A stretch of 64,000 nucleotides of DNA from RGIG5612 sp045598285 (lineage in GTDB: Bacteria; Bacillota; Clostridia; Lachnospirales; Lachnospiraceae). Within the stretch, counting starts at the first letter, position 1. Each line of letters begins with the position of its first letter. The stretch lies in NCBI GenBank assembly GCA_045598285.1, contig JAZLLU010000018.1, forward strand, positions 3,010 through 67,009, read 5' to 3'. Under the pieces are notes generated by a model that worked only from the letters and a program-made list of their open reading frames with translations, was not told the DNA's origin and searched no databases. Below, in pieces: positions 50,033 through 59,945 of this stretch. The translations under genes were made by a program, and so were the position numbers.

Positions 50033-52372
50033 TTAGAGCTCGGATTTTACTGTATCAATCTTAAATTCTACACTTTCTTGCATTCCATCAGCAGTATAGA
50101 TAAGAAGTTTTCCTTCACCGCTAACACCATAAGAAGAAACAATTGTTCCACCCATGCCGCCTTCAGCAGTAATAACAAAAGGCCCATTTAGTTTAATCAT
50201 ACCTTCAGTTGAAAAACCAATAGGCATTTGCGCATAACTAGCTAGATTGTTATTTTCATCAAGAATACGGATACGAATAAGAGACATATCGTAAGCATCA
50301 CCATCTGTTAAGTGGGTTTTAGACACTTTGACATCTAAGTGTAGATTGCTTGAAGGAGAGTAAGTTTTGCTAAGTATAACTTTACCATCTTTAATAGCAT
50401 CAAAACGCCATTTCGTAGATGTATCGCCCCAATTGCCGACATATTTGCCGTATAAATTCATACCGTCTTCCATATTCATCTTATATTTAAGCATACAAAA
50501 GCCGAGTTTTAGTTTGTCTTTGAGAGGCATTTTAGAAAGGCCATATTTTTCAGCACTTAGCAAACATTCTCTAAGAATTTTAGCTTTTTTTCCATCAAAG
50601 CCTTCTTCTGTTTGCAATAAATCTCCGATTGTATCATCAATTTCTATTGGCCCGTGATTTAAGGCCTGATAAGGGGTTCCTGAAAAAGACTTAACAAAGA
50701 CATCGTTTTTATAAAGTTTTACTTCATCGGCATTTGTAAATGCATATATTTTACCTTTTTGGAAAGCAGGGTAGTCACCAGTTTCGAAGTTAGAACCAAT
50801 TTCCAAAACAGGATTATCACCCTGACTAGAATAGGTGTAAGCTGCAAGTTTAGGATTTCTAAATTGATCTAAAACTCCGTGATAGCACATTCTATCACCG
50901 CTGCCAAAATCCTTGTGAGTAGCATAATCAAACATACACCACTGGAAACAACCTATATGGGTACCACTTGCTATAGCACTATTTAGTACAGTCGCATGTC
51001 TTAAAGCTTGCTCTTGACGATGACTCAAATCGTCGAAAGATTTAGTTGGGAACATATGACCATTGCTTTCACTAATAAGCAATGGTTTATTGCCACGAAC
51101 AACTGCGCTCTTAGGACGGCAGCCTTTTCCGGTGCCATCGTATGAAAAATCGTTATAAGCATAAACATCTTCTAAAAGATGACTTTTCTCAATAAAGCGA
51201 ACACCACTAGTGGCTCTGCTAGGGTCAAGTTCATGTGCCGCTGCGTTTGTTTTTTTGTATAAGTCATCATTGTCTTGGCTTTCGTTGATACGAACACCCC
51301 AAAGAATAATTGACGGATGGTTTCTATATTGAAGAACCATCTCGCGAGTTGTTTTTATGGCTACGTTTTGCCACATTCTATCCCCTATATATTGCCATCC
51401 TGGAATTTCAGTAAAAACTAAAAGCCCAAGTTTATCACATTCGTCAATAAAATATTTGCTTTGAGGGTAGTGCGAAGTTCTTACAGCGTTGCAGCACAGT
51501 TCCTCTTTTAAGATACGAGCATCTTCTCTTTGTAAAGATTCAGAAGCGGCGTATCCTACGAAAGGAAAACTTTGGTGACGATTTAGTCCGCGCAAGAAAA
51601 TCTTTTCGCCATTTAGATAAAAACCGTCCGGCTTAAAATCAAGTGTTCTAACACCGAAAGTCGTCTCAAAAATATCCTCTGAATCATTTTCGTAAGTTCT
51701 AGCGGTACATGAATATAATTGAGGATTATCAATTGACCAAAGTTCAGGTTCTTCGATAAAAAGATCAACGCTTAGAGGACAATCCTTTAAGAGTGATACT
51801 AAACTTCCGTTAGGACCATATATTTCTAAATCAGTTGAATCAGGATTGCCGTTGATTTTAATATCTATATGAATATTTTGAGTGTCTTTTGTGTAGATGA
51901 AAACATCTTCAATATAAGTTTGTGGACGAATATCAAGCCAAACATCTCTATAAAGTCCGCCATAAGTAAGATAGTCAATAACGCCACCAAAAGGAGGAAT
52001 ATTTTGACTTTCGTTGCAATCAACCATAACTGCTAGTTGATTATCGCCATCTTTAACATAATCTGTGATATCAACTTTAAAAGATGTATAGCCGCCTTTG
52101 TGGTCATCGACACTTTTTCCGTTCATGAAAATTTCAGCACTATGAGCGGCGCCATCAAATTGCAAGAAGATTTTATTTCCAATATATTCTTTTGGAATAT
52201 TAATTATTTTTCTATATCCGCAGATCGTTTCATAATTTTTTGGGTCAGCATAGTGAAGAGGCACTTCGCACACATTATGTGGTAAGCGCACAAGCTCCTC
52301 TCTGCCAACGAAGTTTAAAAATTCTTCGGACCATGTATAGGTAAATTCCCAATTGTTATTAATTCTTATCAA
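50033..52372 (-). CDS. Glycoside hydrolase family 2 (beta-galactosidase/beta-glucuronidase-like), TTG start
   Basis: A 779-residue intracellular enzyme. The sugar-binding jelly roll (FDGAAHSAEIFMNGKSV, YGGLYRDVWL), the immunoglobulin-like domain and the barrel (FLRGLNRHQSFPFVG, 259-273) are in the usual GH2 order. The acid/base Glu364 is in INESQ and the nucleophile Glu435 in LLISESNGH. I place the start at a TTG at 52370-52372: AGGGGAAG lies 8 bases upstream and the product begins LIRINNNWEFTYTW, a normal GH2 N-terminus, whereas the ATG 33 codons upstream lacks such a site. Likely releases galactose from beta-galactosides; glucuronide or other substrates are possible. Confidence 0.88.
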   Translation of the reverse strand: MIRINNNWEFTYTWSEEFLNFVGREELVRLPHNVCEVPLHYADPKNYETICGYRKIINIPKEYIGNKIFLQFDGAAHSAEIFMNGKSVDDHKGGYTSFKVDITDYVKDGDNQLAVMVDCNESQNIPPFGGVIDYLTYGGLYRDVWLDIRPQTYIEDVFIYTKDTQNIHIDIKINGNPDSTDLEIYGPNGSLVSLLKDCPLSVDLFIEEPELWSIDNPQLYSCTARTYENDSEDIFETTFGVRTLDFKPDGFYLNGEKIFLRGLNRHQSFPFVGYAASESLQREDARILKEELCCNAVRTSHYPQSKYFIDECDKLGLLVFTEIPGWQYIGDRMWQNVAIKTTREMVLQYRNHPSIILWGVRINESQDNDDLYKKTNAAAHELDPSRATSGVRFIEKSHLLEDVYAYNDFSYDGTGKGCRPKSAVVRGNKPLLISESNGHMFPTKSFDDLSHRQEQALRHATVLNSAIASGTHIGCFQWCMFDYATHKDFGSGDRMCYHGVLDQFRNPKLAAYTYSSQGDNPVLEIGSNFETGDYPAFQKGKIYAFTNADEVKLYKNDVFVKSFSGTPYQALNHGPIEIDDTIGDLLQTEEGFDGKKAKILRECLLSAEKYGLSKMPLKDKLKLGFCMLKYKMNMEDGMNLYGKYVGNWGDTSTKWRFDAIKDGKVILSKTYSPSSNLHLDVKVSKTHLTDGDAYDMSLIRIRILDENNNLASYAQMPIGFSTEGMIKLNGPFVITAEGGMGGTIVSSYGVSGEGKLLIYTADGMQESVEFKIDTVKSEL

Positions 52373-52456
52373 CTTTTCTTCCCCTATAATGCCTATGTAT
52401 TGCGTGCATAAGCTGTATTGTTCTAGATTTATTTTATCACATTTCAAGTCATTTTT

Positions 52457-52465
52457 TGATATAAT
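52457..52465 (+). promoter_or_regulatory. Extended -10 promoter for the MFS sugar transporter
   Basis: TGATATAAT, a TGn-extended -10 element, 29 bases before the ATG at 52494; no good -35. The 121-base region between the divergent GH2 and MFS genes presumably holds both promoters; nothing else was recognised in it. Confidence 0.4.
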
Positions 52466-52493
52466 TAGCATATTAAATATGGGGGATTTTATT

Positions 52494-53918
52494 ATGAAAG
52501 AATTAAAACTTAACTATAAAAGAACATTTCTTATTGGGTTCGCCTTTTTTGGAATATTGCTTTTGTGGCAAGTCTACGATTCATGGTGCCCGACATTTCT
52601 CACTGATATATTCGCAAATAATATGTATGGCTTAACATCAGCTGAACTTAAACTTAGCGATCCGGCTAAAATATTAAATGTCCAATGGATTGTTGGAATT
52701 ATTATGGCATGTGATAATCTCGCGGCATTAGTTATGCTTCCTATTTTCGGAAGACTTTCAGATAAAACTAAAAGCCCTATCGGAAAACGTATGCCTTTTA
52801 TCATTGTAGGAACAGTTGTTTCGGCAATTGCATTTCCGTTTGTTCCACTTTTCTTCCATAACAATAATATCGTTGGAATGGTTATCATGATGTTAATCGT
52901 TTTATTGTTTATGATGATGTATAGAAACCCAGCAGTTTCACTTATGCCTGATATTACTCCTAAACCTTTAAGAGCTAGGGCTAACGGCATTATTAATATC
53001 ATGGGTTATATAGGCGGAGCGTTTGCAACGGTGCTTGGAATTTTCCTTAAACTTTCTGACTATATCAACGTAGCTGATAGAGCAGATAAAGTATGGATTA
53101 TTGAAATTCCTTTTATTGTTGCTTCTGTTTTGATGGTTGTTTCGGCAGTAGTTTTATTCATCACAATTAAAGAAAATAAACTTGAAGAAGAACTTAAAGA
53201 AGATATGCAAGAGGGCGAGCGCCAAGCAGCAATCGAAAATCCTGTTACTGATGACGGGCCGATGACTCCTGCAAATAAAAAGATGCTTCTTGCCATCTTA
53301 GGCGCAGAGTTCTTATGGTTTATGGCTGATAACGCAGTTGGTACATATATTGGAAACTATGTAATTTACTACTTGAATTCAGTTTCATCAGCAACAATGA
53401 TCCTTACAATCGTTGGCGGTGTTGCTAGTGTAGTTGGTTTTGCAATTGGTGGAAAAGTTGCTGACAAAATCGGAAGAAAGTGGACAATTTGTATCGGCTT
53501 GCTTCTTTCAGTTCTTGCTTTAATACTTGCGATTTTTGCAAAACCTACAGGAGTTGTTACTGGCGAAAATGGCGAATTTTCATTCCCAATTATTCTTTAT
53601 GTTTCATGGGTAATTAAAGGATTTGGAATGTCGCTAGTACATAACTGTTCATTTCCGATGGTTGTTGAGCTTTGTTCATCAAAACATATCGGAAAATTCA
53701 CGGGATATTATTACGCAGCTAGTATGGCAGCACAAACTGTCACACCTGTGCTTCTTGGATTTATCTTCATGAAGAGCGGCGCTTGGAGAGCACTTCCAAT
53801 CTACAGTACAATCCTTCTTGCACTTAGCGCAGTAGTATTTATTCTTTTCGTTAAGAATATAAAAGCTAAAAAAGTTGAAAACGCAAAAGGCCTTGAGGCT
53901 TTTGCAGATGAGGATTAA
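52494..53918 (+). CDS. MFS sugar transporter (SLC45/GPH-like)
   Basis: A 474-residue membrane protein with about twelve hydrophobic segments. GRLSDKTKSPIGKRMPFIIVG near residue 93 is the typical loop 2-3 of sugar MFS carriers, and PKPLRARANGIINIMGYIGG near residue 155 resembles the sucrose-transporter/SLC45-type group. It faces away from the GH2-GH36 operon, so it probably brings in the galactoside those enzymes split, with a proton or sodium ion. GGGGGA precedes the ATG at 52494. The hydrophilic central loop (KENKLEEELKEDMQEGERQ) is long. Confidence 0.85.
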   Translation: MKELKLNYKRTFLIGFAFFGILLLWQVYDSWCPTFLTDIFANNMYGLTSAELKLSDPAKILNVQWIVGIIMACDNLAALVMLPIFGRLSDKTKSPIGKRMPFIIVGTVVSAIAFPFVPLFFHNNNIVGMVIMMLIVLLFMMMYRNPAVSLMPDITPKPLRARANGIINIMGYIGGAFATVLGIFLKLSDYINVADRADKVWIIEIPFIVASVLMVVSAVVLFITIKENKLEEELKEDMQEGERQAAIENPVTDDGPMTPANKKMLLAILGAEFLWFMADNAVGTYIGNYVIYYLNSVSSATMILTIVGGVASVVGFAIGGKVADKIGRKWTICIGLLLSVLALILAIFAKPTGVVTGENGEFSFPIILYVSWVIKGFGMSLVHNCSFPMVVELCSSKHIGKFTGYYYAASMAAQTVTPVLLGFIFMKSGAWRALPIYSTILLALSAVVFILFVKNIKAKKVENAKGLEAFADED

Positions 53919-53920
53919 TA

Positions 53921-54718
53921 ATGAAATCGTTGAATAAAAGAAGCGATGAAGAAATAAATAAGTTTTTTCATTGGAACTATGCACATAGAGGACTTCACGA
54001 TATTGAAAATAAAGTACCCGAAAACTCTTTAAGGGCTTTTGCTCTTGCAGCAGAAGCTGGTTATGGAGCAGAGTTAGATGTTCAACTTTCTAAAGATGGA
54101 CAAGTAGTAGTATTTCATGATGACGACTTAAAAAGAGTTTGTGGCATAGACAAAAGAGTTGATGAATTTACTTTTGAAGAATTAAATAAGATGTCTCTTT
54201 TAGGAACAGATCAAACAATTCCTTTGTTTACTGAGGTCTTAGAAGTTTTTGGAAAAGGAGATGGACCGTTAATTGTTGAACTTAAGACTGGCCCAAATAA
54301 TAATGAGCTTTGCAAAAAAACTTATGACATCTTAAAAACATACAAAAAAGATTTTTGCATTGAATCTTTTAACCCATTCATAGTCAAGTGGTTTAAAGAT
54401 AATGCTCCGGAAATTTTTAGAGGGCAACTTGCAACATATCCAGAAGCTTATGGGAATACTTATCCAAAATTGTTTTGTAACATGCTTTCAAATTGCAAAT
54501 TTACTTTTATGAATAAACCGGATTTTATTGCGTATTATAATTTTGCAGATGCGAAAGAAAATGCAAAAACTTCTTTAAGAAAAAGGCCAAAAGCAATTGC
54601 TCGTTTAAGAGAGAAGGGAACAATGCTTTTGGCATGGACTTCAAGAAATCCTGACATAGATCAAGAAAAAAATGATGGTGTTATTTTCGAAAAATATCGT
54701 CCATCAACAAAGTACTAA
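53921..54718 (+). CDS. Glycerophosphodiester phosphodiesterase (GDPD)
   Basis: A 265-residue TIM-barrel phosphodiesterase. The conserved HRG (NYAHRGLHD), PENSLRAF, the metal-binding AELDVQLSKDGQVVVFHDDDL and IVELK are all present. It has no signal peptide and so should act inside the cell, splitting glycerophosphodiesters to glycerol-3-phosphate and an alcohol. That product could feed the glycerol-3-phosphate-type dehydrogenase at 28 kb. It starts two bases after the MFS stop, forming a two-gene unit, and converges on the GPH transporter gene. Confidence 0.92.
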   Translation: MKSLNKRSDEEINKFFHWNYAHRGLHDIENKVPENSLRAFALAAEAGYGAELDVQLSKDGQVVVFHDDDLKRVCGIDKRVDEFTFEELNKMSLLGTDQTIPLFTEVLEVFGKGDGPLIVELKTGPNNNELCKKTYDILKTYKKDFCIESFNPFIVKWFKDNAPEIFRGQLATYPEAYGNTYPKLFCNMLSNCKFTFMNKPDFIAYYNFADAKENAKTSLRKRPKAIARLREKGTMLLAWTSRNPDIDQEKNDGVIFEKYRPSTKY

Positions 54719-54730
54719 AGAAGCACGTTG

Positions 54731-56224
54731 TTAGTTATTCTCGCGTTTTGCAAGTTCGCTAACGATTCTTTCGTACTCTTCTTCGTCGAGTTTATATTTT
54801 TTCATGTAAAGAATGTAACAAACAATCATCATTATTGCAGGAACAACAGTCATTACTATAAGTAGGCCAATTGTTTGAAATGAAGATACATTGCCGATTA
54901 CATCACCAATTTGACTCATCTTAATTTCGTCAGTGATTTGGCCAAGGTTTGCTTGCTGCTCTAAATCTGATATTTGGTTTGTGTAGTTAGTAACGCCGCA
55001 AGCTAAATAGCTAAGAGTAGTAATAAGAACTACGAAAGCTGAAGCAAGCTTTGTCATGAATGGACGAACAGAAGCGATAATTCCGTCATCTCTTTCTCCG
55101 TGCAAGTACTCGTTATATTCAACAGTATTGAGAATTGAAATCATCATTACGAGATAGTAGCAGTAGTTACCTAGGTTAGCAGCCATACTCATAATTGTGA
55201 TAATCCAGAACTTAATCATTGTGTTTGGAAGAACAAGTCCAATTAGAAGCATTAAACCATAACCAAGAAGAGAAATAATAAGCATAGTTCTCATTAAAGA
55301 TTTTCTCTTTGTTTTCTTCGCTATTGCAGGATATGTAATCATAAGGACTGCGGTAGCAAGAAGTCCTACAGTGTTAAAGATGGTGTATAGTCCGCCTTCG
55401 TATCCGAATGCAAAGTAAATATAAGTTGAACCTAAACCACCAGCGATAAGTCCGTTACCAATTTCTTGAATCAAGAAAATAATAGTAATCCAAAGAAGTT
55501 GGTCGTTGTTTTTGATTGTATTAATAATCTTTTTAAAACTTACACGTGGAGCAGGATTATTCATATATGAACGATCTTCTTTTACTCCGAAAATTGTAAA
55601 GCACATAAGAGCAGGTCCTAAAACGGCGATGATTAAAGCAACAACGCCGTAGGCAGTTTGCGCATTGCCACCGATTGCACTTGTTCCGGTTGTGAAAATA
55701 GGAATAAGCATAGAAGCAAGTGCGCCACCAATACCTGCGCAAAGGTTAGTGCGAGATGTAAATTTATCACGTAGTGAAGATTCTTTTCCAAGTGAAGGAA
55801 TAATTCCCCAATAAGAAATATCATGCATCGTATAAGTAATACTATATAAAAGATAGATAATTGCAAAGAAGATTACAAAAGACCATCCTTGAAGTCTTAC
55901 ATTGAATGCAAGATAAATAACTATAGAAGTTGTAAGTATGCCAATAAGCATCCAAGGTTTAAATTTTCCCCATCTTGTACGTGTACGCTCAATAATATTA
56001 CCCATAATAGGATCGTTAAAGGCGTCGAAAACTCTAGCAACAATCATAATGACTGTAATTGCCATAAGTTGCGCAGCAGTAAGTCTGTGAGTAAAAAGAA
56101 CGTAAAGAAGGATATAGTTTGTAAATAGGTTGTACATCATATCCCTTCCCAAAGTACCAAGAGGGAAGAACCATAAATTCTTTTTTGTTTGTTCTGGACT
56201 AATTCCGGTTTGATTAGTGTTCAT
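54731..56224 (-). CDS. Glycoside-pentoside-hexuronide (GPH) cation symporter
   Basis: A 497-residue membrane protein of the MelB group with about twelve hydrophobic segments. MIVARVFDAFNDPIMGNIIERTRTRWGKFKPWMLIG near residue 60 is the family loop, including the Asp pair that couples sugar to Na+/H+ in MelB. It is 12 bases downstream of the GH13 glucosidase gene in the same operon, so an alpha-glucoside (isomaltose-, maltose- or trehalose-like) is its likely cargo. AAAGGGAG precedes the ATG. Confidence 0.92.
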   Translation of the reverse strand: MNTNQTGISPEQTKKNLWFFPLGTLGRDMMYNLFTNYILLYVLFTHRLTAAQLMAITVIMIVARVFDAFNDPIMGNIIERTRTRWGKFKPWMLIGILTTSIVIYLAFNVRLQGWSFVIFFAIIYLLYSITYTMHDISYWGIIPSLGKESSLRDKFTSRTNLCAGIGGALASMLIPIFTTGTSAIGGNAQTAYGVVALIIAVLGPALMCFTIFGVKEDRSYMNNPAPRVSFKKIINTIKNNDQLLWITIIFLIQEIGNGLIAGGLGSTYIYFAFGYEGGLYTIFNTVGLLATAVLMITYPAIAKKTKRKSLMRTMLIISLLGYGLMLLIGLVLPNTMIKFWIITIMSMAANLGNYCYYLVMMISILNTVEYNEYLHGERDDGIIASVRPFMTKLASAFVVLITTLSYLACGVTNYTNQISDLEQQANLGQITDEIKMSQIGDVIGNVSSFQTIGLLIVMTVVPAIMMIVCYILYMKKYKLDEEEYERIVSELAKRENN

Positions 56225-56236
56225 AATAAGCTCCCT

Positions 56237-57844
56237 TTATTTTAATATTACAGCTTCCCATGGATTTAAGCTGCCATCAAAACTACTTCTATTATAAGTT
56301 GAAAATTCTAAAATTCCATTAAATTCAACATTAGTTTTTTTATCTGAATGATTCAAAATAATTATTAAATCACCACGCTTATATGCGGCGACATTTTTTC
56401 TATTAAGAAGAAGATTATATTCTCCACAAAGAAGGTCAGTGTTTTCTTTCCTAAAAGCAATCAGTTTTTTATAGCAATTAAGTACTGAATTGGAATCGGA
56501 ACATGTATCGGAAACATTAATATGTTTATAATTTTTATTAACTTTAAGCCAAGGCAAACTGCTCGAAAATCCTGCATTTTCAGATGAATTCCATTGCATA
56601 GGGGTTCGAGCATTATCGCGACTTGTTTGCTTAATCATCTTCCAACGAAGCTTAGCAGGAAAGTGTAAAGATGTAAGAAGGTTGTATATATTTTTGGATT
56701 CTACATCTTGCACTTCGTCCATAGAAGTATAATCAAAATTAGTCATACCAATTTCTTCGCCTTCAAATATAAAAGGAGTACCCTTTGAGGTAAGGAGAAA
56801 CGTTGCTAATAATTTAGCCGACTCATTTATGTATTTCTTTGAACCAAAACGGCTTACACTTCGAGGCTGGTCGTGATTTTCTAAATAAATTGTATTCCAA
56901 GGAACTTCGCAGGCCCATTTATCTGTAACTTTAATAAAACGCTTCCAACTAAATGCTCGCTTAAACCATTTAACAATTATCTGGTCAACTTCCATATGCT
57001 CAAAGCCAAAGACCATACTTAATTCTTTACGCTCTTTAGCAGTAAGCAAGGTGGCAGTTTTGGTATCAACGAAGACTGTTTCGCCAACAGTGAAAGCGTC
57101 GTATTTTTCAATTATTTTATTAAGTTCGCTTAAAATTTTATGAGTTCCGTCAAGAGTTAGATAGTGTTCAGAACCGGTTAAAATAAGTTTTTTCTTGCCA
57201 TTAGCCAAGGAATCTTTGTAAATAATATTTATGACATCACATCTAAATCCTGAAACACCTTTTTTAAGCCAAAACTCTAAAATATTTTTTACTTCTTCTA
57301 AAACCAAAGGATTGTGATAGTTTAAGTCAGGTTGATGCTTTGCAAAAAGATGCATATAATAAGCGCCTCGTGCTTCGTCATACTCCCAGCATTTTTCACC
57401 AAAAAAACCAGTCCAGTTATTTGGCGTTCCTTCCCAATTATCGGACCAATAATAAAAATCGTTGTAAGGTTTAATATTTTCGCGACTTTTTTGAAACCAG
57501 GAATGTTCCGTAGAGGTGTGATTTATAACTAAATCCATAATAATTTTAATTTTGCGCTCTTTAGCAGCAGCAATTAAATTATCAAAGTCCTCCATTGTTC
57601 CAAAATCGGGATGAATACTATAATAATCACTGATATCGTAACCATTATCCTCATTTGGAGAAGCGTAAACAGGACTTAGCCAAATAACATTAATTCCTAA
57701 ATCTTTTAAGTAATCAAGTTTTGAGATGATGCCAGGAATATCTCCTATACCATCACCATTAGAATCCGCAAAACTACGTGGATATATTTGATAAATAATA
57801 GATTTTTGCCACCATTTAAGTGCATCGAAATTATTCTCGCCCAT
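56237..57844 (-). CDS. GH13 alpha-glucosidase (oligo-1,6-glucosidase-like)
   Basis: A 535-residue intracellular enzyme. The four classical conserved regions are present: DLVINHTS (104-111), GFRCDVIN with nucleophile Asp203, TVGETVFVD with acid/base Glu255, and LENHDQPR with Asp325. The start WWQKSIIYQIYPRSFADSNGDGIGDIPGI is typical of the oligo-1,6-glucosidase/trehalose-6-phosphate hydrolase group. GDGIGD and region II with a Val after the Asp favour action on alpha-1,6 bonds. Transcribed with the GPH carrier from a promoter that overlaps that of pdxY. AAGGGGA precedes the ATG. Confidence 0.93.
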   Translation of the reverse strand: MGENNFDALKWWQKSIIYQIYPRSFADSNGDGIGDIPGIISKLDYLKDLGINVIWLSPVYASPNEDNGYDISDYYSIHPDFGTMEDFDNLIAAAKERKIKIIMDLVINHTSTEHSWFQKSRENIKPYNDFYYWSDNWEGTPNNWTGFFGEKCWEYDEARGAYYMHLFAKHQPDLNYHNPLVLEEVKNILEFWLKKGVSGFRCDVINIIYKDSLANGKKKLILTGSEHYLTLDGTHKILSELNKIIEKYDAFTVGETVFVDTKTATLLTAKERKELSMVFGFEHMEVDQIIVKWFKRAFSWKRFIKVTDKWACEVPWNTIYLENHDQPRSVSRFGSKKYINESAKLLATFLLTSKGTPFIFEGEEIGMTNFDYTSMDEVQDVESKNIYNLLTSLHFPAKLRWKMIKQTSRDNARTPMQWNSSENAGFSSSLPWLKVNKNYKHINVSDTCSDSNSVLNCYKKLIAFRKENTDLLCGEYNLLLNRKNVAAYKRGDLIIILNHSDKKTNVEFNGILEFSTYNRSSFDGSLNPWEAVILK

Positions 57845-57873
57845 AAAATCCCCTTGAAAAATATCTTAAAAAT

Positions 57874-57917
57874 ATTATATCAAATCGCTTGTATATCGTG
57901 CAATGAAGTCTTAAAAT
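57874..57917. promoter_or_regulatory. Overlapping divergent promoters of GH13 and pdxY
   Basis: Plus strand: TTGTAT (57889-57894), 17 bases, TAAAAT (57912-57917), toward pdxY. Minus strand: TTGCAC (57898-57903), 18 bases, TATAAT (57874-57879), toward the GH13 gene. The two -35 elements lie inside each other's footprints, so RNA polymerase cannot occupy both at once. Confidence 0.6.
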
Positions 57918-57947
57918 GCTTTTTATAGATATAAAGGAGATGAATAA

Positions 57948-58793
57948 ATGAAATACAAAAGAGTGTTATCGATTCAAGATGTTTCATGCTTTGGCCAGTG
58001 CTCAAATACAGTTGCACTTCCAATAATTTCAGCATGTGGTCATGAGTGTGCAATTATTCCTTCAGCAGTGCTTTCAACTCATACAGCAGGTTTTGAAGGA
58101 TTTACGTGTAAAGATTTAGGAGAAGAGATTCCTAAAATAGGAAAACATTGGGAAGAAAGAGGCATTAAATTTGACTGCATTTATACGGGATATTTAGGCT
58201 CAAGTGAGATGGTAAAGTCTGTAGCACAAATTATGAGAACATCACTTAAAGACAATTCGGTAAAAATTGTTGACCCAGCGATGGCAGATAATGGAAAACT
58301 TTATCCGGCATTCAATAGCGAATATGTAGATGCTATGAAGTGGCTTTGCTCACAAGCAGATATTATTCTTCCAAATATAACAGAAGCATGCTTCCTTACA
58401 GGAGTAGAATATAAAGAAAACTACGATCAAGAATATGTCCAAAATCTTTTGATGGAACTAGATAAGCTTTGCGGTGGATGCATAATTCTTACAGGAGTGA
58501 GTTTTAAACCTGAAAAAACAGGTGTTATGATTTATGAAGCGGGATTTTGTTCATATTATGAGCATGACAAAATAAACCAAAATTATCATGGAACGGGAGA
58601 CGTTTTTTCATCTGTATTTGTTGGAAGTATGATGTGTGATGTTGGAGCTGTTAATGCGGCATGTGTCGCAGCAGATTTTACTGTTGATTCAATAAAAGCA
58701 ACAATAGGCGACGATGAACATTGGTATGGAGTAAAATTTGAACCACAGCTTAAAGAACTTATAAAAACATTAACTGAAAATAATGAAGAATAA
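57948..58793 (+). CDS. pdxY: Pyridoxal/pyridoxamine kinase
   Basis: A 281-residue ribokinase-fold kinase that phosphorylates vitamin B6 vitamers to make pyridoxal phosphate. VLSIQDVSCFGQCSNTVALPI at the N-terminus, the substrate-site VLSTHTAGFEGFTCKDL, DPAMADNGKLY, LPNITEACFLTG and the C-terminal NYHGTGDVFSSVFVG with the catalytic Asp of GTGD match PdxK/PdxY. Small cysteine content in the lid is typical of clostridial forms. AAAGGAGAT precedes the ATG. It converges on galK with a 4-base gap. Confidence 0.9.
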   Translation: MKYKRVLSIQDVSCFGQCSNTVALPIISACGHECAIIPSAVLSTHTAGFEGFTCKDLGEEIPKIGKHWEERGIKFDCIYTGYLGSSEMVKSVAQIMRTSLKDNSVKIVDPAMADNGKLYPAFNSEYVDAMKWLCSQADIILPNITEACFLTGVEYKENYDQEYVQNLLMELDKLCGGCIILTGVSFKPEKTGVMIYEAGFCSYYEHDKINQNYHGTGDVFSSVFVGSMMCDVGAVNAACVAADFTVDSIKATIGDDEHWYGVKFEPQLKELIKTLTENNEE

Positions 58794-58797
58794 AAAA

Positions 58798-59940
58798 TTA
58801 TAAAATTATTACAGGATATTTTTTAATAATTGCCTTAATAAATTCATCTAGAACATTTAAGGGAACGACAGCTAAAAAGGTACCTGCAAAACCGCCACCG
58901 TTGACGCGAATAGCGCCTTCGGTGGTTATTTTATTTAATGTTTCTTTTGCAAAGATAAAAGCATCAAAGTATTTGCTTGGAACTTTTATGTTTTGCAATT
59001 TGTTAAGTGAAGATTCTCCTGATGAATTTACTGCATTAATAAAAGGTTTAATGTCGTTTTTGCTTAACGCATTAAAGGCTTCCTCAACGCGAGATACTTC
59101 CTCGAAATAGTGAGTCGCACGAAGCCATGCTCTAGAAGTTTTATCACATGTTTTGCAACCATTATCTTTAAAGAATTCTTCTTTAGAAACTTCGCTTAAA
59201 ATATTTTTGCCAAATCTATTGGCAATTGCTTTCATTTCAAAAGGAATTGTGGCATATTCGTCTGTGAGATTTTCATGGTTTGATTTAGAATCAATTATTA
59301 AAAGTGAATAGCCAGCACTTTCAAAATCGAAATCCACTTTTTTGATATCAGGGTTGTCACTGTCATTAAAATCGATGTAAACAATTCCACCAACAGATGA
59401 AGCCATTTGGTCCATTAAACCAGAAGGTTTTTTGTAATAATTATTTTCTGCAAACTGTCCAATTTTAGCGATGCTTTTAGCATCAACTTTTCCATCGGCA
59501 AATAGAGTATTTAATATTCTTCCAATTAGAACTTCAAAGGCAGCACTGCTAGAAAGACCACTGCCGACAAGAACATCAGTTTCAATATATGCATCAAAAC
59601 CTTTTATTTCATAGTCGTTAGAAAATGCTTCTACAATTCCACGAACTAAAGAAAGAGTAGTTCCTTCTTCTTTTTTTATTGGACCATTTCCAATTGTTGT
59701 TAGGTCTAATGATATGGAATCAAAACCCTCAGGGATTATGTTTATAGTGTTCGTTTGATTTAAGTTGAAAGCTGCGCGCATAAAAAGATTAACGGAAGAT
59801 GCAAGAACTTTTCCGCCTTGATGATCAGTGTGGTTGCCAAGAAGTTCAACCCTACCAGGCGCGCATGCAAACAAAGAAGGTTCGTAATTAAAATTTGTTT
59901 TGAAATATCTTATAAGATTATATTTATCATCAGCATTCAT
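58798..59940 (-). CDS. galK: Galactokinase
   Basis: A 380-residue GHMP-family kinase. The galactokinase signature appears as APGRVELLGNHTDHQGG (28-44), the ATP loop as VGSGLSSSAAFEVLIGR (about 130-146), and the C-terminal GHMP motif as RVNGGGFAGTFLAVV. It makes galactose-1-phosphate, which fits with the GH2 and GH36 enzymes nearby. No galT or galE lies in the window. The gene follows aroA by 5 bases on the same strand and has no visible ribosome binding site, so translation may be coupled to aroA. Confidence 0.93.
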   Translation of the reverse strand: MNADDKYNLIRYFKTNFNYEPSLFACAPGRVELLGNHTDHQGGKVLASSVNLFMRAAFNLNQTNTINIIPEGFDSISLDLTTIGNGPIKKEEGTTLSLVRGIVEAFSNDYEIKGFDAYIETDVLVGSGLSSSAAFEVLIGRILNTLFADGKVDAKSIAKIGQFAENNYYKKPSGLMDQMASSVGGIVYIDFNDSDNPDIKKVDFDFESAGYSLLIIDSKSNHENLTDEYATIPFEMKAIANRFGKNILSEVSKEEFFKDNGCKTCDKTSRAWLRATHYFEEVSRVEEAFNALSKNDIKPFINAVNSSGESSLNKLQNIKVPSKYFDAFIFAKETLNKITTEGAIRVNGGGFAGTFLAVVPLNVLDEFIKAIIKKYPVIIL

Positions 59941-59945
59941 GTTAT

